DNA from: Gorillibacterium massiliense
GTDB lineage: Bacteria; Bacillota; Bacilli; Paenibacillales; NBRC-103111
Length of the DNA: 64,000 nt
Direction: 5' to 3'
Assembly (NCBI RefSeq): GCF_000455485.1
Contig: NZ_CBQR020000010.1
Location: 22,680 to 86,679, forward strand
Below are positions 1 through 11,694 of the stretch, one piece after another. Under the pieces are notes generated by a model that worked only from the letters and a program-made list of their open reading frames with translations, had not been told where the DNA came from and did no database searches. Every line of letters begins with the position of its first letter. Within the stretch, counting starts at the first letter, position 1. A program made the position numbers and the translations under genes.

Positions 1-1
1 T

Positions 2-1623
<1,622 letters not shown>

Positions 1624-1656
1624 AGAAAAAACAAGCATGAAAATGGTACGTATTGT

Positions 1657-1811
1657 CTCACAAAGTGAGCGGAGCGAGCAGTTGATCTGGAGAAGCGACA
1701 GCGTTCGCCTTTGCGGAAGGATTCGCACCCTATTGGGTCTTCTCATTCAAAGAATCCGTCCACAACAGCGATCGGAAGATCAATCTGCACGCGGAGCGAG
1801 CGTTGCGAGAT
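1657..1811 (+). repeat. Intergenic element between pyrB and pyrC with terminal direct repeats
   Basis: The 231-bp pyrB-pyrC gap is unusually long for this tightly packed operon and is not coding. It starts with a small hairpin (CTCAC-AAA-GTGAG, 1657-1669). It has an 11-nt direct repeat GCGGAGCGAGC at 1669-1679 and 1791-1801, and an inverted pair TTGATCT (1682-1688)/AGATCAA (1777-1783). It may be a dispersed intergenic repeat inserted in the operon, or a structured leader for pyrC. Its nature is inferred; only the repeats are seen. Confidence 0.45.
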
Positions 1812-1854
1812 AGACAGAAGTCCATTTTTCATGCGACAAACAAGGAGGATTACC

Positions 1855-3162
1855 ATGGGCACGTGGATATTGAACGGAAAAATGATCGGAATGGGAGACA
1901 ACCAAGAGCGGCATCATCTTTTCATTGAAAAAGGCAAGATCGTTTCAATCCTTTCCGCTGCGGATGGAAATCCGAATACAGAACACCATGAAGTACTGAA
2001 CGTGGAAGGCAAATTGGTAAGCCCCGGTTTTATCGACATGCACGTGCATTTGCGAGAACCGGGCTTCGAGCATAAAGAAACCATCGCTAGCGGCACCCGC
2101 TCGGCGGCGCGGGGCGGTTACACCACCATCGCTTGTATGCCCAACACCCGGCCGGTGATCGATACCCCGGAGACGGTGAAACTGGTAATGGATAAAGCGG
2201 CAGCGGAAGGCGTTGTACGCGTCCTGCCCTACGGTAGCATTACGAAAAACGAGCTGGGTCGCGAGCTGACCGATTTCCCGGCGCTGAAGGAAGCCGGAGC
2301 CGTCGGCTTTACCGATGACGGTGTCGGCGTGCAGAGCGCTCAAATGATGAAAGACGCCATGGCGTGGGCCAAAGAGTTGGACATGCCGGTCATCGCCCAC
2401 TGCGAGGACAACTCTCTAGTGGAAGGAGCCGCCGTGACGGAAGGAGCATTCGCCCGCAAGCACGGGCTGAAGGGCATCCCCAATGAATCGGAGGCGATTC
2501 ATGTGGGCCGGGACATTTTGCTGGCGGAAGCGACGGGGGTTCACTACCACGTATGCCACGTCAGCACGGAGCAGTCGGTCCGGCTCATCCGTCAAGCGAA
2601 AGCCATCGGCATTCACGTAACGGCCGAGGTTTGCCCTCACCACCTGGTGTTGTCTGACGAAGATATTCCCGGCATGGATGCCAATTGGAAAATGAACCCG
2701 CCCTTGCGCACTCCACGGGACGTACAGGCTTGCATCGAAGGGCTGGAGGACGGCACCATCGATATCATCGTCACCGACCATGCGCCGCACAGCGCAGAGG
2801 AGAAAGCAAAGGGCATGCTGGCTGCTCCCTTTGGTATCGTCGGGTTTGAGACAGCGTTCCCGCTGCTCTACACGAAGTTCGTCGCCACAGGCATTTGGAC
2901 CCTCTCTTTCCTGCTGGAAAAGATGACGTCCGCGCCAGCCGATGTCTTCGGACTATCTTGGGGCCGTTTGGCGCCTGGAGCCGATGCGGATTTGACTGTC
3001 ATCGATCTGGATGAAGAACAGGCCGTAGACCCGGATACCTTCCTCTCTAAAGGCAAGAACACGCCGTTTACCGGATGGAAGCTTAAGGGCTGGCCGGTTA
3101 TGACGATGGCAGGCGGAAAAGTGGCGTGGAAAAATGAATCTTTCCGGTTTACGAATGAATAA
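1855..3162 (+). CDS. pyrC: Dihydroorotase
   Basis: Cyclises carbamoyl aspartate to dihydroorotate, third step of UMP synthesis. The amidohydrolase zinc motif [10 protein letters not shown], the CPHHL motif and the VTDHAPHS metal/catalytic motif are all present; 435 aa is normal for the Bacillus-type enzyme. ATG 1855 is preceded by a strong AAGGAGG. The longer in-frame extension back to 1711 lies in the repetitive intergenic element and is not credible. It lies 231 bp after pyrB and upstream of carA. Confidence 0.96.
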   Translation: MGTWILNGKMIGMGDNQERHHLFIEKGKIVSILSAADGNPNTEHHEVLNVEGKLVSPGFIDMHVHLREPGFEHKETIASGTRSAARGGYTTIACMPNTRPVIDTPETVKLVMDKAAAEGVVRVLPYGSITKNELGRELTDFPALKEAGAVGFTDDGVGVQSAQMMKDAMAWAKELDMPVIAHCEDNSLVEGAAVTEGAFARKHGLKGIPNESEAIHVGRDILLAEATGVHYHVCHVSTEQSVRLIRQAKAIGIHVTAEVCPHHLVLSDEDIPGMDANWKMNPPLRTPRDVQACIEGLEDGTIDIIVTDHAPHSAEEKAKGMLAAPFGIVGFETAFPLLYTKFVATGIWTLSFLLEKMTSAPADVFGLSWGRLAPGADADLTVIDLDEEQAVDPDTFLSKGKNTPFTGWKLKGWPVMTMAGGKVAWKNESFRFTNE

Positions 3163-3241
3163 ATATACATTATAATTTATAAATATAACAATAGTATGCA
3201 TAGAGGACGAATAAAGGCTCAAGAGGAGTGTGGAAAACCTG

Positions 3242-4441
3242 ATGCAAGCGAGATTGCTGCTGGAAGACGGTACGCTTTTCACCGGAAAAGCGTTTGGAGC
3301 AGAAGGAGAATCGACCGGCGAGGTCGTTTTTAATACGGGAATCACCGGTTATCAAGAGGTACTGTCCGATCCGTCCTATTGCGGGCAAATCGTGACGATG
3401 ACTTACCCGCTGATCGGTAACTACGGCATCACCCGGGATGACTTCGAGTCCGTGCGCCCTTTCGTGCACGGCTTCGTCGTGCGCGAGCACGAGGAAGTGC
3501 CCAGCAACTGGCGAGCGCAATATACGGTGGATAATTTGCTGAAAGAGTACGGCATCGTCGGCATCAGCGGCATCGATACCCGGATGCTCACCCGCATCCT
3601 GCGCCACTACGGCACGATGAAGGGCATTTTGACAACCGCTGCCGTATCCGTTGAAGAGTTGAAGGAGCGCTTGGGCGTGACTACTCTTATGACGGACCAA
3701 GTTAGCCGCGTTTCCACCAAGAGCGTGTTCAACTGCCCGGGCAGCAAAGAGCGGGTCGTCGTCGTCGACTTCGGTTCCAAGAGCGGCATCGTTCGCGACT
3801 TATCCAAACGGGGCTGCGACGTTATCGTCGTGCCGCAAGACACCACAGCCGAGCAAATCCGCAGACTGGCTCCGGACGGCATCATGCTGTCCAACGGCCC
3901 TGGGGACCCCAAGGACGTTCCCCATGCGGCGAAGATGATCAGCGAGCTTTTGGGCGAATATCCGATCTTCGGCATCTGCCTCGGTCACCAGCTGCTGGCT
4001 CTCGCTTGCGGTGCCGACACGGAGAAGATGAAGTTCGGCCACCGCGGCGGCAACCACCCGGTAAAGGACCTGCGCACCGGCCGCTGCTATATCACTTCCC
4101 AAAACCACGGCTACACAGTAAAAGACAACACCATCGCCGGCACCGGTTTGGAAGTGACCCACATCAACAACAACGATCGCACCATCGAAGGCGTCAAGCA
4201 TACGAAATATCCGGCTTTCTCCGTGCAGTACCATCCAGAAGCCGCTCCGGGTCCATATGACTCCAGCTATCTATTTGACGAGTTCCTGGAGATGATCCGC
4301 GAAACGAAAGCAAGCCGCAAGGAAGAACCCCAGCAGGCGAAGCTGTATGCCCGTTTGGGAGCTACCAGCACCCCGAAGAGCGCCATCACTACCAGTGCGG
4401 GTGCGCTGAGTAAAGGAGAACCCGTATATGCCCAAAAATAA
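3242..4441 (+). CDS. carA: Carbamoyl-phosphate synthase, small (glutaminase) subunit
   Basis: Hydrolyses glutamine and channels ammonia to the large subunit, first step of the pathway. A class-I glutamine amidotransferase domain is seen: nucleophile Cys in GICLGHQL (about residue 246) and the His/Glu pair in [13 protein letters not shown]. The N-terminus [10 protein letters not shown] aligns with family starts, favouring ATG 3242. The in-frame GTG 3230 lies almost on top of the GAGGAG site. A low-complexity tail of about 40 residues extends past the usual C-terminus. It overlaps carB by 14 bp. Confidence 0.94.
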   Translation: MQARLLLEDGTLFTGKAFGAEGESTGEVVFNTGITGYQEVLSDPSYCGQIVTMTYPLIGNYGITRDDFESVRPFVHGFVVREHEEVPSNWRAQYTVDNLLKEYGIVGISGIDTRMLTRILRHYGTMKGILTTAAVSVEELKERLGVTTLMTDQVSRVSTKSVFNCPGSKERVVVVDFGSKSGIVRDLSKRGCDVIVVPQDTTAEQIRRLAPDGIMLSNGPGDPKDVPHAAKMISELLGEYPIFGICLGHQLLALACGADTEKMKFGHRGGNHPVKDLRTGRCYITSQNHGYTVKDNTIAGTGLEVTHINNNDRTIEGVKHTKYPAFSVQYHPEAAPGPYDSSYLFDEFLEMIRETKASRKEEPQQAKLYARLGATSTPKSAITTSAGALSKGEPVYAQK

Positions 4442-7400
4442 ATCGCTGAAAAAAATTCTCGTTATCGGCTCCGGCCCCATCGTCATCGGCCAAGCGGCTG
4501 AGTTTGACTATGCCGGTACCCAAGCCTGCCAAGCGTTGAAGGAAGAAGGCATGGAGGTCGTGTTGATCAACAGCAACCCGGCCACCATCATGACCGATAC
4601 CAACATGGCAGACAAAGTATACATTGAACCGATCACCTTGGAATTCGTCACCCAAATTATCCGCATGGAAAAACCCGACGGCCTGCTGCCCACTTTGGGC
4701 GGCCAAACGGGCTTGAACATGGCCGTTGAGCTGGCGCGCGCCGGAGTTCTTGAAGAAGAAAACGTCAAGCTGCTCGGCACCCAACTCACCGCCATCGAGA
4801 AAGCGGAAGACCGGGATCTGTTCCGTGATCTCATGCGTGAACTGGAGCAGCCGGTACCGGATAGCGTCATCGTGACGGAGGTTCATGAGGCCGTTGATTT
4901 TGCTAACGAAATCGGCTATCCCATCATCGTCCGTCCTGCATATACCCTTGGTGGAACCGGCGGCGGCATCGCGGCTTCGGAGGAAGAGCTCATCGAGATC
5001 GTCAGCTCCGGCTTGCGTTACAGCCCGATCAGCCAATGTCTCGTAGAGAAAAGCATTGCTGGCATGAAGGAAGTCGAATACGAAGTCATGCGGGATGCTA
5101 ACGACAACTGTATAGTTGTCTGTAACATGGAAAACATCGACCCGGTAGGCGTGCATACAGGAGATAGCATCGTTGTGGCTCCGAGCCAAACCTTATCGGA
5201 CCGGGAGTACCAAATGCTTCGTTCCGCATCTCTGAAAATCATCCGCGCGCTGAATATCGAAGGCGGCTGCAACGTGCAATTCGCCCTCGACCCGTTCAGC
5301 TTCCAATACTATGTCATCGAAGTAAACCCGCGGGTCAGCCGCTCCTCGGCTTTGGCTTCCAAAGCTACAGGCTACCCCATCGCCAAAATGGCGGCGAAAA
5401 TCGCAATCGGCTACACCTTGGATGAAATCATCAACCCGGTTACGGGTCAAACTTATGCCTGCTTTGAACCGACTTTGGACTATATCGTATCGAAAATTCC
5501 CCGCTGGCCTTTCGACAAATTTACCAGCGCAAACCGTAAGCTGGGTACCCAAATGAAGGCCACTGGCGAAGTAATGGCCATCGGCCGTACTTTCGAGGAG
5601 TCCATTCATAAAGCCATCCGCTCCCTGGAGATCGGTACTCACCGTCTTTATCTGAAGGATGCAGAAGACATTAGCGCTGAGGAACTGGAGACACGTCTCG
5701 CAAAACCGGACGACGAGCGGATCTTTTTGATCGCGGAAGCATACCGCAGAGGCTACACCTTGGAGCAAATCCAGGAAATCACCCGCATCGACTGGTGGTT
5801 CTTGAACAAATTCAAGAACTTGGTCGCCTTTGAACAGCAACTGGCCCAAGACGAATGGACGTCGGAACTGCTTCTCACGGCGAAGCGCAAAGGCTTCACC
5901 GACCGCTCTATTGCGGAAATTCGCACCTTGGCCGGAGTAAAGGGCAGCTTCACCACGGAGCAGGAGATTCGCAGTTACCGTCTAGAACAGGGAATCAAGC
6001 CTGTATACAAAATGGTAGACACTTGCGCCGCGGAATTCGAAGCCACGACGCCTTATTACTACAGCACCTACGAAACAGAAGATGAGGTTCAGCCTACGAC
6101 GAAAGAAAAAGTCGTCGTGCTGGGCTCTGGTCCGATCCGCATCGGCCAAGGCATCGAGTTTGACTACTCTACTGTTCATGCCGTGTGGGCGATTCAGCAA
6201 GCCGGTTATGAAGCGGTTATCATTAACAACAACCCAGAGACGGTTTCCACCGACTTCAATACGTCAGACCGGCTGTACTTTGAGCCGTTGTTCTTCGAGG
6301 ATGTCATGAACGTCATCGAGCGGGAACAGCCTATCGGCGTCATCGTTCAGTTCGGCGGACAGACCGCCATCAACTTGGCAGGCCGCTTGTCTCAAGCCGG
6401 TGTACGGATTTTGGGCAGCGATCTGGAAAGCATCGATACCGCAGAAGACCGCAAGAAATTCGAAGCGCTACTCGGCAAGCTGAATGTTCCCCAGCCTCCC
6501 GGCGGAACCGTTACATCGGTGGACCAAGCGGTGGGAACAGCTGCCCAATTCGGCTACCCCGTGCTTGTCCGTCCTTCCTACGTATTGGGCGGCCGTGCTA
6601 TGGAGATCGTATATTCCGACGAGGAGCTTCTTAGCTACATGGAATATGCGGTGAAAATCAATCCGGAGCATCCGGTACTAATCGACCGCTATATGCTAGG
6701 CAAGGAAGTGGAAGTCGACGCCATCTGCGACCAAGAGACGGTGGTTATCCCCGGTATCATGGAGCATATCGAGCGGGCGGGAGTTCACTCCGGCGACTCT
6801 ATCGCCGTGTATCCGCCGCAAACTCTTTCCGACGAGATCAAGGAAAAGATCGTAAACACGACGGTGAAAATCGCCAAAGCGCTGCGAGTATCCGGCTTGG
6901 TGAACATTCAATTCGTCATCTATAAAAATGAAGTATACGTGATCGAAGTCAATCCCCGTTCTTCCCGTACGGTGCCGTTCCTGAGCAAAGTGACCGGTAT
7001 CCCCATGGCTAACGTGGCAACCCAAGTCATTTTGGGCAAAAAGCTGGCCGATCTCGGTTACACGGAAGGCTTGTGGAGAGAAGATAAATACGTATCCGTC
7101 AAAGTGCCGGTATTCTCCTTCGCCAAGCTGCGCCGAGTGGACACCACTCTCGGGCCGGAAATGAAATCCACTGGTGAAGTCATGGGACGGGACCGCAACT
7201 ACGCCAAGGCGCTTTATAAAGGCCTAGTCGGCTCCGGCATGAAGATTCCGCCTACCGGCTCCATCATCGCCACCGTCGCCGATAAGGATAAAGAGGAAGC
7301 AGCCGAAATTCTCCGGGGCTTCGACGAATTGGGCTACAAGATCGTCGCCACCGGTGGCACGGCTCAGGCACTGCAGGAAGCGGGTCTCCGGGTCAATGTG

Positions 7401-7658
7401 GTGAAGAAACTGAGCGAAGGCTCTCCCAACATCGTAGATCTTATCCGCAACGGTGAAGCGCACTTTGTCATCAACACCCTGACCAAAGGCAAAGAGCCGG
7501 AGCGGGACGGTTTCCGTATCCGCCGGGAAGCGGTCGAAAACGGGATCGTCTGTATGACCTCTCTGGATACGGTCAAGGCACTGCTGCTTGTTTTGCAAAC
7601 CATCAACTTTACTTCCGGAGCCATGCCTGCACACACAGAAACAGGCGCTGTCAAGTAA
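4428..7658 (+). CDS. carB: Carbamoyl-phosphate synthase, large subunit
   Basis: Makes carbamoyl phosphate from bicarbonate, ammonia and two ATP. At 1076 aa it shows the internal duplication of the family. Each half begins with an ATP-grasp entry motif ([20 protein letters not shown] and [18 protein letters not shown]) and has an ExNPRxSRSS/T-type motif. The C-terminal MGS-like allosteric domain (about 940-1060) probably binds UMP. The start overlaps carA and has AAAGGAG at good spacing. Next to pyr genes this is the pyrimidine-linked synthase rather than an arginine-specific one. Confidence 0.97.
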   Translation: MPKNKSLKKILVIGSGPIVIGQAAEFDYAGTQACQALKEEGMEVVLINSNPATIMTDTNMADKVYIEPITLEFVTQIIRMEKPDGLLPTLGGQTGLNMAVELARAGVLEEENVKLLGTQLTAIEKAEDRDLFRDLMRELEQPVPDSVIVTEVHEAVDFANEIGYPIIVRPAYTLGGTGGGIAASEEELIEIVSSGLRYSPISQCLVEKSIAGMKEVEYEVMRDANDNCIVVCNMENIDPVGVHTGDSIVVAPSQTLSDREYQMLRSASLKIIRALNIEGGCNVQFALDPFSFQYYVIEVNPRVSRSSALASKATGYPIAKMAAKIAIGYTLDEIINPVTGQTYACFEPTLDYIVSKIPRWPFDKFTSANRKLGTQMKATGEVMAIGRTFEESIHKAIRSLEIGTHRLYLKDAEDISAEELETRLAKPDDERIFLIAEAYRRGYTLEQIQEITRIDWWFLNKFKNLVAFEQQLAQDEWTSELLLTAKRKGFTDRSIAEIRTLAGVKGSFTTEQEIRSYRLEQGIKPVYKMVDTCAAEFEATTPYYYSTYETEDEVQPTTKEKVVVLGSGPIRIGQGIEFDYSTVHAVWAIQQAGYEAVIINNNPETVSTDFNTSDRLYFEPLFFEDVMNVIEREQPIGVIVQFGGQTAINLAGRLSQAGVRILGSDLESIDTAEDRKKFEALLGKLNVPQPPGGTVTSVDQAVGTAAQFGYPVLVRPSYVLGGRAMEIVYSDEELLSYMEYAVKINPEHPVLIDRYMLGKEVEVDAICDQETVVIPGIMEHIERAGVHSGDSIAVYPPQTLSDEIKEKIVNTTVKIAKALRVSGLVNIQFVIYKNEVYVIEVNPRSSRTVPFLSKVTGIPMANVATQVILGKKLADLGYTEGLWREDKYVSVKVPVFSFAKLRRVDTTLGPEMKSTGEVMGRDRNYAKALYKGLVGSGMKIPPTGSIIATVADKDKEEAAEILRGFDELGYKIVATGGTAQALQEAGLRVNVVKKLSEGSPNIVDLIRNGEAHFVINTLTKGKEPERDGFRIRREAVENGIVCMTSLDTVKALLLVLQTINFTSGAMPAHTETGAVK

Positions 7659-7682
7659 AGTAAAATAGAACCAAACCGGGCG

Positions 7683-7703
7683 TCCGGCGGATTTTCCGCC
7701 GGA
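7683..7703 (+). other. Perfect hairpin between carB and pyrF
   Basis: TCCGGCGGA and TCCGCCGGA form a perfect 9-bp stem with a 3-nt loop. No T-run follows (TTTGCCGCG), so it is more likely an mRNA-stability or processing element than an efficient terminator. It occupies the place where pyrK-pyrD sit in the Bacillus operon. Confidence 0.6.
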
Positions 7704-7733
7704 TTTGCCGCGAAAAGAAAGGGAGATTTTACG

Positions 7734-8462
7734 GTGGCAAGCGGAATGGAGAAAGCCGAGCAAGTCATAATCGCCCTCGATTATCCCACTGCGGATGGAG
7801 CGCGGAAGCTGTTGAAATCTTTGCAAGGAATACCTTGCTATATGAAAGTGGGCATGCAGCTTTTTTACTCGGAAGGTCCGGCTTTTGTCCGCGAACTCAA
7901 GGAACAGGGCTATAAAGTTTTTCTGGATCTGAAGATGAAGGATATCCCCAATACAGTTATGGGCGGTGCTGAAAGCATCACACGCCTTGGCGTCGATATG
8001 TTCAACGTCCATGCCTCCGGGGGCAAACAAATGATGGAAGCGGCCAAGGAAGGGATGGAGAAGGCACTGTCCCAAACCTCATCTAAAGACCGTCCGATTC
8101 TGATCGCCGTCACCCAATTGACCAGCATCAGCCAAACCGTCATGAACGAGGAGATCGGCATCCCTGGTTCAGTGGAAGATACGGTCGTTCGCTATGCCGT
8201 ATTGGCCAAGGATGCAGGTTTGGACGGCGTCGTCGCTTCTCCCCATGAAGTGGGGCCGATCAAGCAGGCGGCCGGAACCGGCTTCTATACGGTTACACCG
8301 GGAATCCGCCCCGCGGGCTCCGATACTGGCGACCAATCCCGGATCATGACACCGAAACAAGCACTCGACCAGGGCACGGATTACTTGGTGATCGGTCGGC
8401 CGGTGACGGCAGCCGCCGATTCCCGACATGCGCTGGAAGCCATATTGAAGGAGATGATTTGA
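7734..8462 (+). CDS. pyrF: Orotidine 5'-phosphate decarboxylase
   Basis: Decarboxylates OMP to UMP, last step of the pathway. The active-site signature [13 protein letters not shown] (catalytic Lys and Asp) and the N-terminal substrate Asp in IIALDYP are present, with the phosphate loop VTPGIRP and the terminal [10 protein letters not shown]. Length of 242 aa is typical. GTG 7734 has AAAGGGAG 9 bp upstream; ATG 7746 is a weaker alternative. The stop precedes the pyrE ATG by 2 bp, so the two are co-translated. Confidence 0.96.
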   Translation: MASGMEKAEQVIIALDYPTADGARKLLKSLQGIPCYMKVGMQLFYSEGPAFVRELKEQGYKVFLDLKMKDIPNTVMGGAESITRLGVDMFNVHASGGKQMMEAAKEGMEKALSQTSSKDRPILIAVTQLTSISQTVMNEEIGIPGSVEDTVVRYAVLAKDAGLDGVVASPHEVGPIKQAAGTGFYTVTPGIRPAGSDTGDQSRIMTPKQALDQGTDYLVIGRPVTAAADSRHALEAILKEMI

Positions 8463-8464
8463 TC

Positions 8465-9109
8465 ATGTCGATGTTGAATTTGCCGGAAACCATTGCATCC
8501 TCTTTGTTGGAAATCGGAGCTGTATCTTTGCGGCCAGATGAACCTTTTACTTGGACATCGGGTTTGAAATCGCCGATTTATTGCGATAACCGCCTGACTA
8601 TGTCCTACCCCGCTATCCGCCAGCTCATTGCCGAAGGCTTCGCCCAACTTATCCGCGAGCAATATCCGGATACGGAGGTTATCGCGGGAACGGCCACGGC
8701 AGGCATTCCCCACGCCGCCTGGGTGGCAGACAAGCTAAACCTACCGATGATCTACATCCGTGACAAGGCGAAGGGTCATGGCAAGCAAAACCAAATCGAA
8801 GGCGTGCTGCGGGAAGGGCAGAAGGTTGTCGTTATCGAAGACCTGATTTCCACCGGCGGCAGCTCCCTGAAAGCCGCTTTGGCCGTGAGGGAAGCGGGCG
8901 GTGATGTACAGGCAGTGCTAGCCATTTTCAGTTACCAGTTCCCGCAAGCTGCGCAGGTTTTTGCCGACAGCGGCATCCCCCTTGCGACGCTGACTAATTA
9001 CAGCACCTTGGTGGAGCATGCAGCCAAAGAAGGAATTGTCCGTGAAACGGACATCGCCAAGCTTCAGGCATGGCGGGAAAATCCGCAAGAATATGGCACA
9101 ATCAAATAA
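8465..9109 (+). CDS. pyrE: Orotate phosphoribosyltransferase
   Basis: Transfers ribose-5-phosphate from PRPP to orotate, giving OMP. The PRPP loop [14 protein letters not shown] and the catalytic-loop region [15 protein letters not shown] are present; 214 aa is normal. ATG 8465 is chosen because AAGGAGA (8448-8454) is about 10 bp upstream; the TTG at 8459 is too close to it. Last gene of the operon, followed by an intrinsic terminator. Confidence 0.96.
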   Translation: MSMLNLPETIASSLLEIGAVSLRPDEPFTWTSGLKSPIYCDNRLTMSYPAIRQLIAEGFAQLIREQYPDTEVIAGTATAGIPHAAWVADKLNLPMIYIRDKAKGHGKQNQIEGVLREGQKVVVIEDLISTGGSSLKAALAVREAGGDVQAVLAIFSYQFPQAAQVFADSGIPLATLTNYSTLVEHAAKEGIVRETDIAKLQAWRENPQEYGTIK

Positions 9110-9121
9110 CAGCAGAATGGA

Positions 9122-9152
9122 AGATCGGCAGAAGATTTTGCCGGTCTTTTTT
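9122..9152 (+). terminator. Intrinsic terminator of the pyr operon
   Basis: AGATCGGCA (9122-9130) pairs with TGCCGGTCT (9139-9147, one G-T pair) and is followed by TTTTTT. It lies 12 bp after the pyrE stop. Confidence 0.85.
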
Positions 9153-9313
9153 GTATACTCTTGGGGAAATGTCGCATATGGTACGATACCCCCTTTTTCC
9201 TGATATCGATTTTTAATTTTGGGTAAGGGATGAGACATCTGCAGGCTGATTTGTGATTTGCATCGGCATAGCTTGTACAACCGTTCATTCGATTGATGGA
9301 GGGAGAGAGAAAG

Positions 9314-9940
9314 ATGGAGAGAGTACACAGTCAAGTTGTTCAGGATGCCGTTATGCGCAAGCTGGAGGAAAGAGGGGTTAAGCTGCAAGCAGTGGCGGAT
9401 ATCGTCTATGAGATGCAGCGGCATTATTATCCCCATCTCCAGATGGATACCTGCCTGCAAAGCGTCATCGCCGTTTTGGAAAAGCGTGAGCTGCAGCATG
9501 CGATTCTTGTCGGCATAGAGTTGGATGTCCTTTGTGAGAAACAATTGCTCTCTGAACCGTTGCAGACTATCATAGCTCAGGATGAGGGACTGTTTGGCTG
9601 TGATGAGACGCTTGCTCTTGGTTCGGTTTTCGGATACGGCAGCATTGCCGTTACTACCTTCGGCCATCTCGACAAACAAAAAGTCGGCATCATCCGGCAA
9701 TTGGATACGAAAGCCGGCGGTAAGGTGCATACGTTTCTTGATGATCTCGTCTGCAGTATCGCTGCGTCGGCCTCAAGCCGCATTGCCCATAAGCTGCGGG
9801 ATCAGGAGGAGGCGGAGGCTGCCGTGAGAGGGCTGCATCTCGCAGATCTTCCTGGTGAAGCGAATGATACTTCGGCCTCTGGTGTTGACGAGGTGATTCC
9901 TATGCAGGTTGCAGATGGTACAGAAACGGCGGCAAGCTGA
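9314..9940 (+). CDS. pgpA: PgpA-family phosphatidylglycerophosphatase (YutG-like)
   Basis: Closely resembles the Bacillus YutG/PgpA family, which dephosphorylates phosphatidylglycerol phosphate to phosphatidylglycerol. The N-terminal helix RKLEERGVKLQAVADIVYEMQ, ILVGIELDVLCEK and the C-terminal FLDDLVCSIAASASSRIAH motif are characteristic. The form is soluble, without the membrane segments of E. coli PgpA. A poorly conserved acidic tail of about 45 residues is added. ATG 9314 has GGAGGGA 9 bp upstream. Monocistronic, with its own terminator. Confidence 0.82.
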   Translation: MERVHSQVVQDAVMRKLEERGVKLQAVADIVYEMQRHYYPHLQMDTCLQSVIAVLEKRELQHAILVGIELDVLCEKQLLSEPLQTIIAQDEGLFGCDETLALGSVFGYGSIAVTTFGHLDKQKVGIIRQLDTKAGGKVHTFLDDLVCSIAASASSRIAHKLRDQEEAEAAVRGLHLADLPGEANDTSASGVDEVIPMQVADGTETAAS

Positions 9941-9981
9941 TATTGCTTTTCCAAACTGATGATATTAAAGTTAGCTTCAAA

Positions 9982-10007
9982 CCTCCTGTGAACAGGGGGC
10001 TTTTTTT
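9982..10007 (+). terminator. Intrinsic terminator after pgpA
   Basis: CCTCCTG (9982-9988) pairs with CAGGGGG (9993-9999) and is followed by C and seven T. Confidence 0.85.
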
Positions 10008-10111
10008 GCTTTTATATAGGAATCCACGCATAAAAACCAAGAAAAACGGGATAAGCTAGTGCTGATCTACTGTTAGGACCTAACCGATGGAACATCCCGG
10101 AGGGAACGAAA

Positions 10112-10276
10112 ATGAATTGGGTGTATTGGGTAAAATTATATGAGAGCAAGTTTCAAGCTGGCTGTATGGCAAGGCGGCTCGAGGAAGATTGGTGGATCTA
10201 CGGCTTCGAATGCCCCCGCACCGTGGAAGTGTTCCGTTCCCGCAGAGGGCGGTTCGGGATTCGCTATATTTTATAA
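10112..10276 (+). CDS. Small aromatic- and arginine-rich hypothetical protein (54 aa)
   Basis: A 54-codon frame opens at ATG 10112 behind a strong CGGAGGGA site 8-10 bp upstream and closes at TAA 10274-10276. The product begins MNWVYWVKLYESKF and has five Trp, three Tyr and ten Arg. I recognise no family, signal peptide or membrane segment. The good ribosome binding site and host-like codon use argue that it is translated. It sits alone between pgpA and the tRNA pair. Confidence 0.55.
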   Translation: MNWVYWVKLYESKFQAGCMARRLEEDWWIYGFECPRTVEVFRSRRGRFGIRYIL

Positions 10277-10323
10277 AAAGGGAGAGTTCCCTGCCAAACC
10301 TGCAAACACGCGGATGCGGCGTC

Positions 10324-10353
10324 TTGACATCCTTCTCGTCCCCAGTGTATACT
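10324..10353 (+). promoter_or_regulatory. Sigma-A promoter for the tRNA pair
   Basis: TTGACA (10324-10329) and TATACT (10348-10353) are separated by 18 bp, about 40 bp upstream of tRNA-fMet. This is a near-consensus housekeeping promoter. Confidence 0.75.
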
Positions 10354-10393
10354 ATCCTTCGTGGCTGTAAAAAAGCCGCATATCGACTACTGA

Positions 10394-10467
<74 letters not shown>

Positions 10468-10490
10468 TTTTTCTTTACCCTTATAGATAA

Positions 10491-10567
10491 GGGCCCTTAG
10501 CTCAGTTGGTTAGAGCGGTCGGCTCATAACCGATTGGTCGGGGGTTCGAGTCCCTCAGGGCCCACCA
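10491..10567 (+). tRNA. tRNA-Ile2(CAT, lysidine-modified)
   Basis: The anticodon is CAT, but the acceptor GGGCCCTTAGCTCAGT...CAGGGCCCACCA resembles tRNA-Ile2 rather than elongator tRNA-Met. C34 would be changed to lysidine by TilS so that it reads AUA. CCA is encoded. Assignment to Ile2 over Met rests on acceptor-stem similarity. Confidence 0.85.
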
Positions 10568-10576
10568 TTTTCAAAA

Positions 10577-10599
10577 CCTTGTCTATCAAGGCTTTTTTT
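10577..10599 (+). terminator. Intrinsic terminator of the tRNA unit
   Basis: CCTTG-TCTAT-CAAGG hairpin followed by C and seven T, 10 bp after the tRNA-Ile2 CCA end. Confidence 0.85.
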
Positions 10600-10650
10600 G
10601 TTTTTATAGAGTATTTTTGCTCATGAATTGAACCTTTTGGACCCTTTAGA

Positions 10651-10673
10651 CTCCGCCGTCGGCGGGGTTTTTT
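10651..10673 (+). terminator. Second intrinsic terminator
   Basis: CTCCGCC-GTC-GGCGGGG stem followed by TTTTTT, about 50 bp beyond the first tRNA terminator and about 80 bp before ppk2. It probably insulates ppk2 from strong tRNA transcription. Confidence 0.75.
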
Positions 10674-10754
10674 ACCATTTTTATACATTGTGATTGGAAC
10701 CGATGCAAAATCGTGTAATAATAAAAGAAATGAAGGGACAGGGAGGAATGAAAG

Positions 10755-11636
10755 TTGCTCAGTCATTACCGCTTAGACGGCAAAAGCAAGGTGTCGCTGC
10801 AATCCTTCGATCCGGAGGACAAGCATAAGTTTTCGGATCGCGAGGAAATTGCCGATGAGTTTGAAAAGCTGAAGGAAGAGCTGCAAGAGGAGCAGGAAAA
10901 GCTGTTTGCCAGCAAGACCAACGGTGTATTGATTCTTTTCCAAGGGATGGACTGCAGCGGCAAGGACGGGGTCATCAAAAAGGTACTCTCCGAGCTGAAC
11001 CCCCAAGGCTTCCGCGCCGAAAGCTTCAAGACGCCGACTACCGAGGAAGCCGCACACGATTTTCTGTGGCGCACCCACAAGGTCGTGCCGTCAAAAGGCT
11101 TTATCACCGCGTTCAACCGTTCCTATTATGAGGATGTTCTTATTACCCGGGTACATAAGCTGGTGGATGAGAAGGAAGTGGAGCAGCGGTTCAAGCATAT
11201 TGAGCGTTTCGAAAAATTGCTCACGGACAGCGGCATCTCCATCGTGAAAATCTTTTTGCATATTTCGCCGGAGTTTCAATTGAAAAAGATCCAGGAGCGC
11301 ATGGTTAATCCGGAAAAACTATGGAAGTTCGATCATAGTGATCTGGAGGAACGCCGCTATTGGAACGATTATCAAGAAGCTTACAACGACGTATTCACCA
11401 AAACCTCGACCAAACGCAATCCTTGGTACATCGTCCCCGCCAATCATCGCTGGTTCCGTGATTATCTCGTGCTGCGGATTATCGTATCGGCTTTCAAAGA
11501 GTTGAATCTCGCTTATCCGTCCGTGGATTTGAGCAAGTATAACTCGGTGCTGAACGATGATCCCTATGTGGCGGTTGCAGCGGCAGCTGCGGAGAATAAG
11601 GAGAAAAAACCGATTGGAAATAAAAATAAGAACTGA
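10755..11636 (+). CDS. ppk2: PPK2-family polyphosphate:nucleotide phosphotransferase
   Basis: Transfers phosphate from polyphosphate to AMP and/or ADP (or the reverse). A Walker A motif occurs as GMDCSGKDGVIKK (about residues 63-75), followed by the family blocks PSKGFITAFNRSYYEDVL and RERMVNPEKLWKF-like, then an extended lid. At 293 aa it fits single-domain short PPK2s. The start is TTG 10755 behind GGGAGGA at 7 bp; the ATG at 10748 is in another frame. The Lys/Glu-rich C-terminal tail is low complexity. Which nucleotide is used cannot be read from the sequence. Confidence 0.88.
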   Translation: MLSHYRLDGKSKVSLQSFDPEDKHKFSDREEIADEFEKLKEELQEEQEKLFASKTNGVLILFQGMDCSGKDGVIKKVLSELNPQGFRAESFKTPTTEEAAHDFLWRTHKVVPSKGFITAFNRSYYEDVLITRVHKLVDEKEVEQRFKHIERFEKLLTDSGISIVKIFLHISPEFQLKKIQERMVNPEKLWKFDHSDLEERRYWNDYQEAYNDVFTKTSTKRNPWYIVPANHRWFRDYLVLRIIVSAFKELNLAYPSVDLSKYNSVLNDDPYVAVAAAAAENKEKKPIGNKNKN

Positions 11637-11656
11637 ATCCGATATACCATGTACTG

Positions 11657-11690
11657 GCGCCGAACCCTTATGGGGTAGCGGCGCTTTTTT
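11657..11690 (+). terminator. Intrinsic terminator after ppk2
   Basis: GCGCCG (11657-11662) pairs with CGGCGC (11679-11684) and is followed by six T. It separates ppk2 from the convergent immA gene. Confidence 0.85.
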
Positions 11691-11694
11691 GTTC

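Noticed and set aside
10491-10567. Elongator tRNA-Met instead of tRNA-Ile2
   Set aside because: The acceptor sequence GGGCCCTTAGC...AGGGCCC matches Ile2 isoacceptors better; a small doubt remains.
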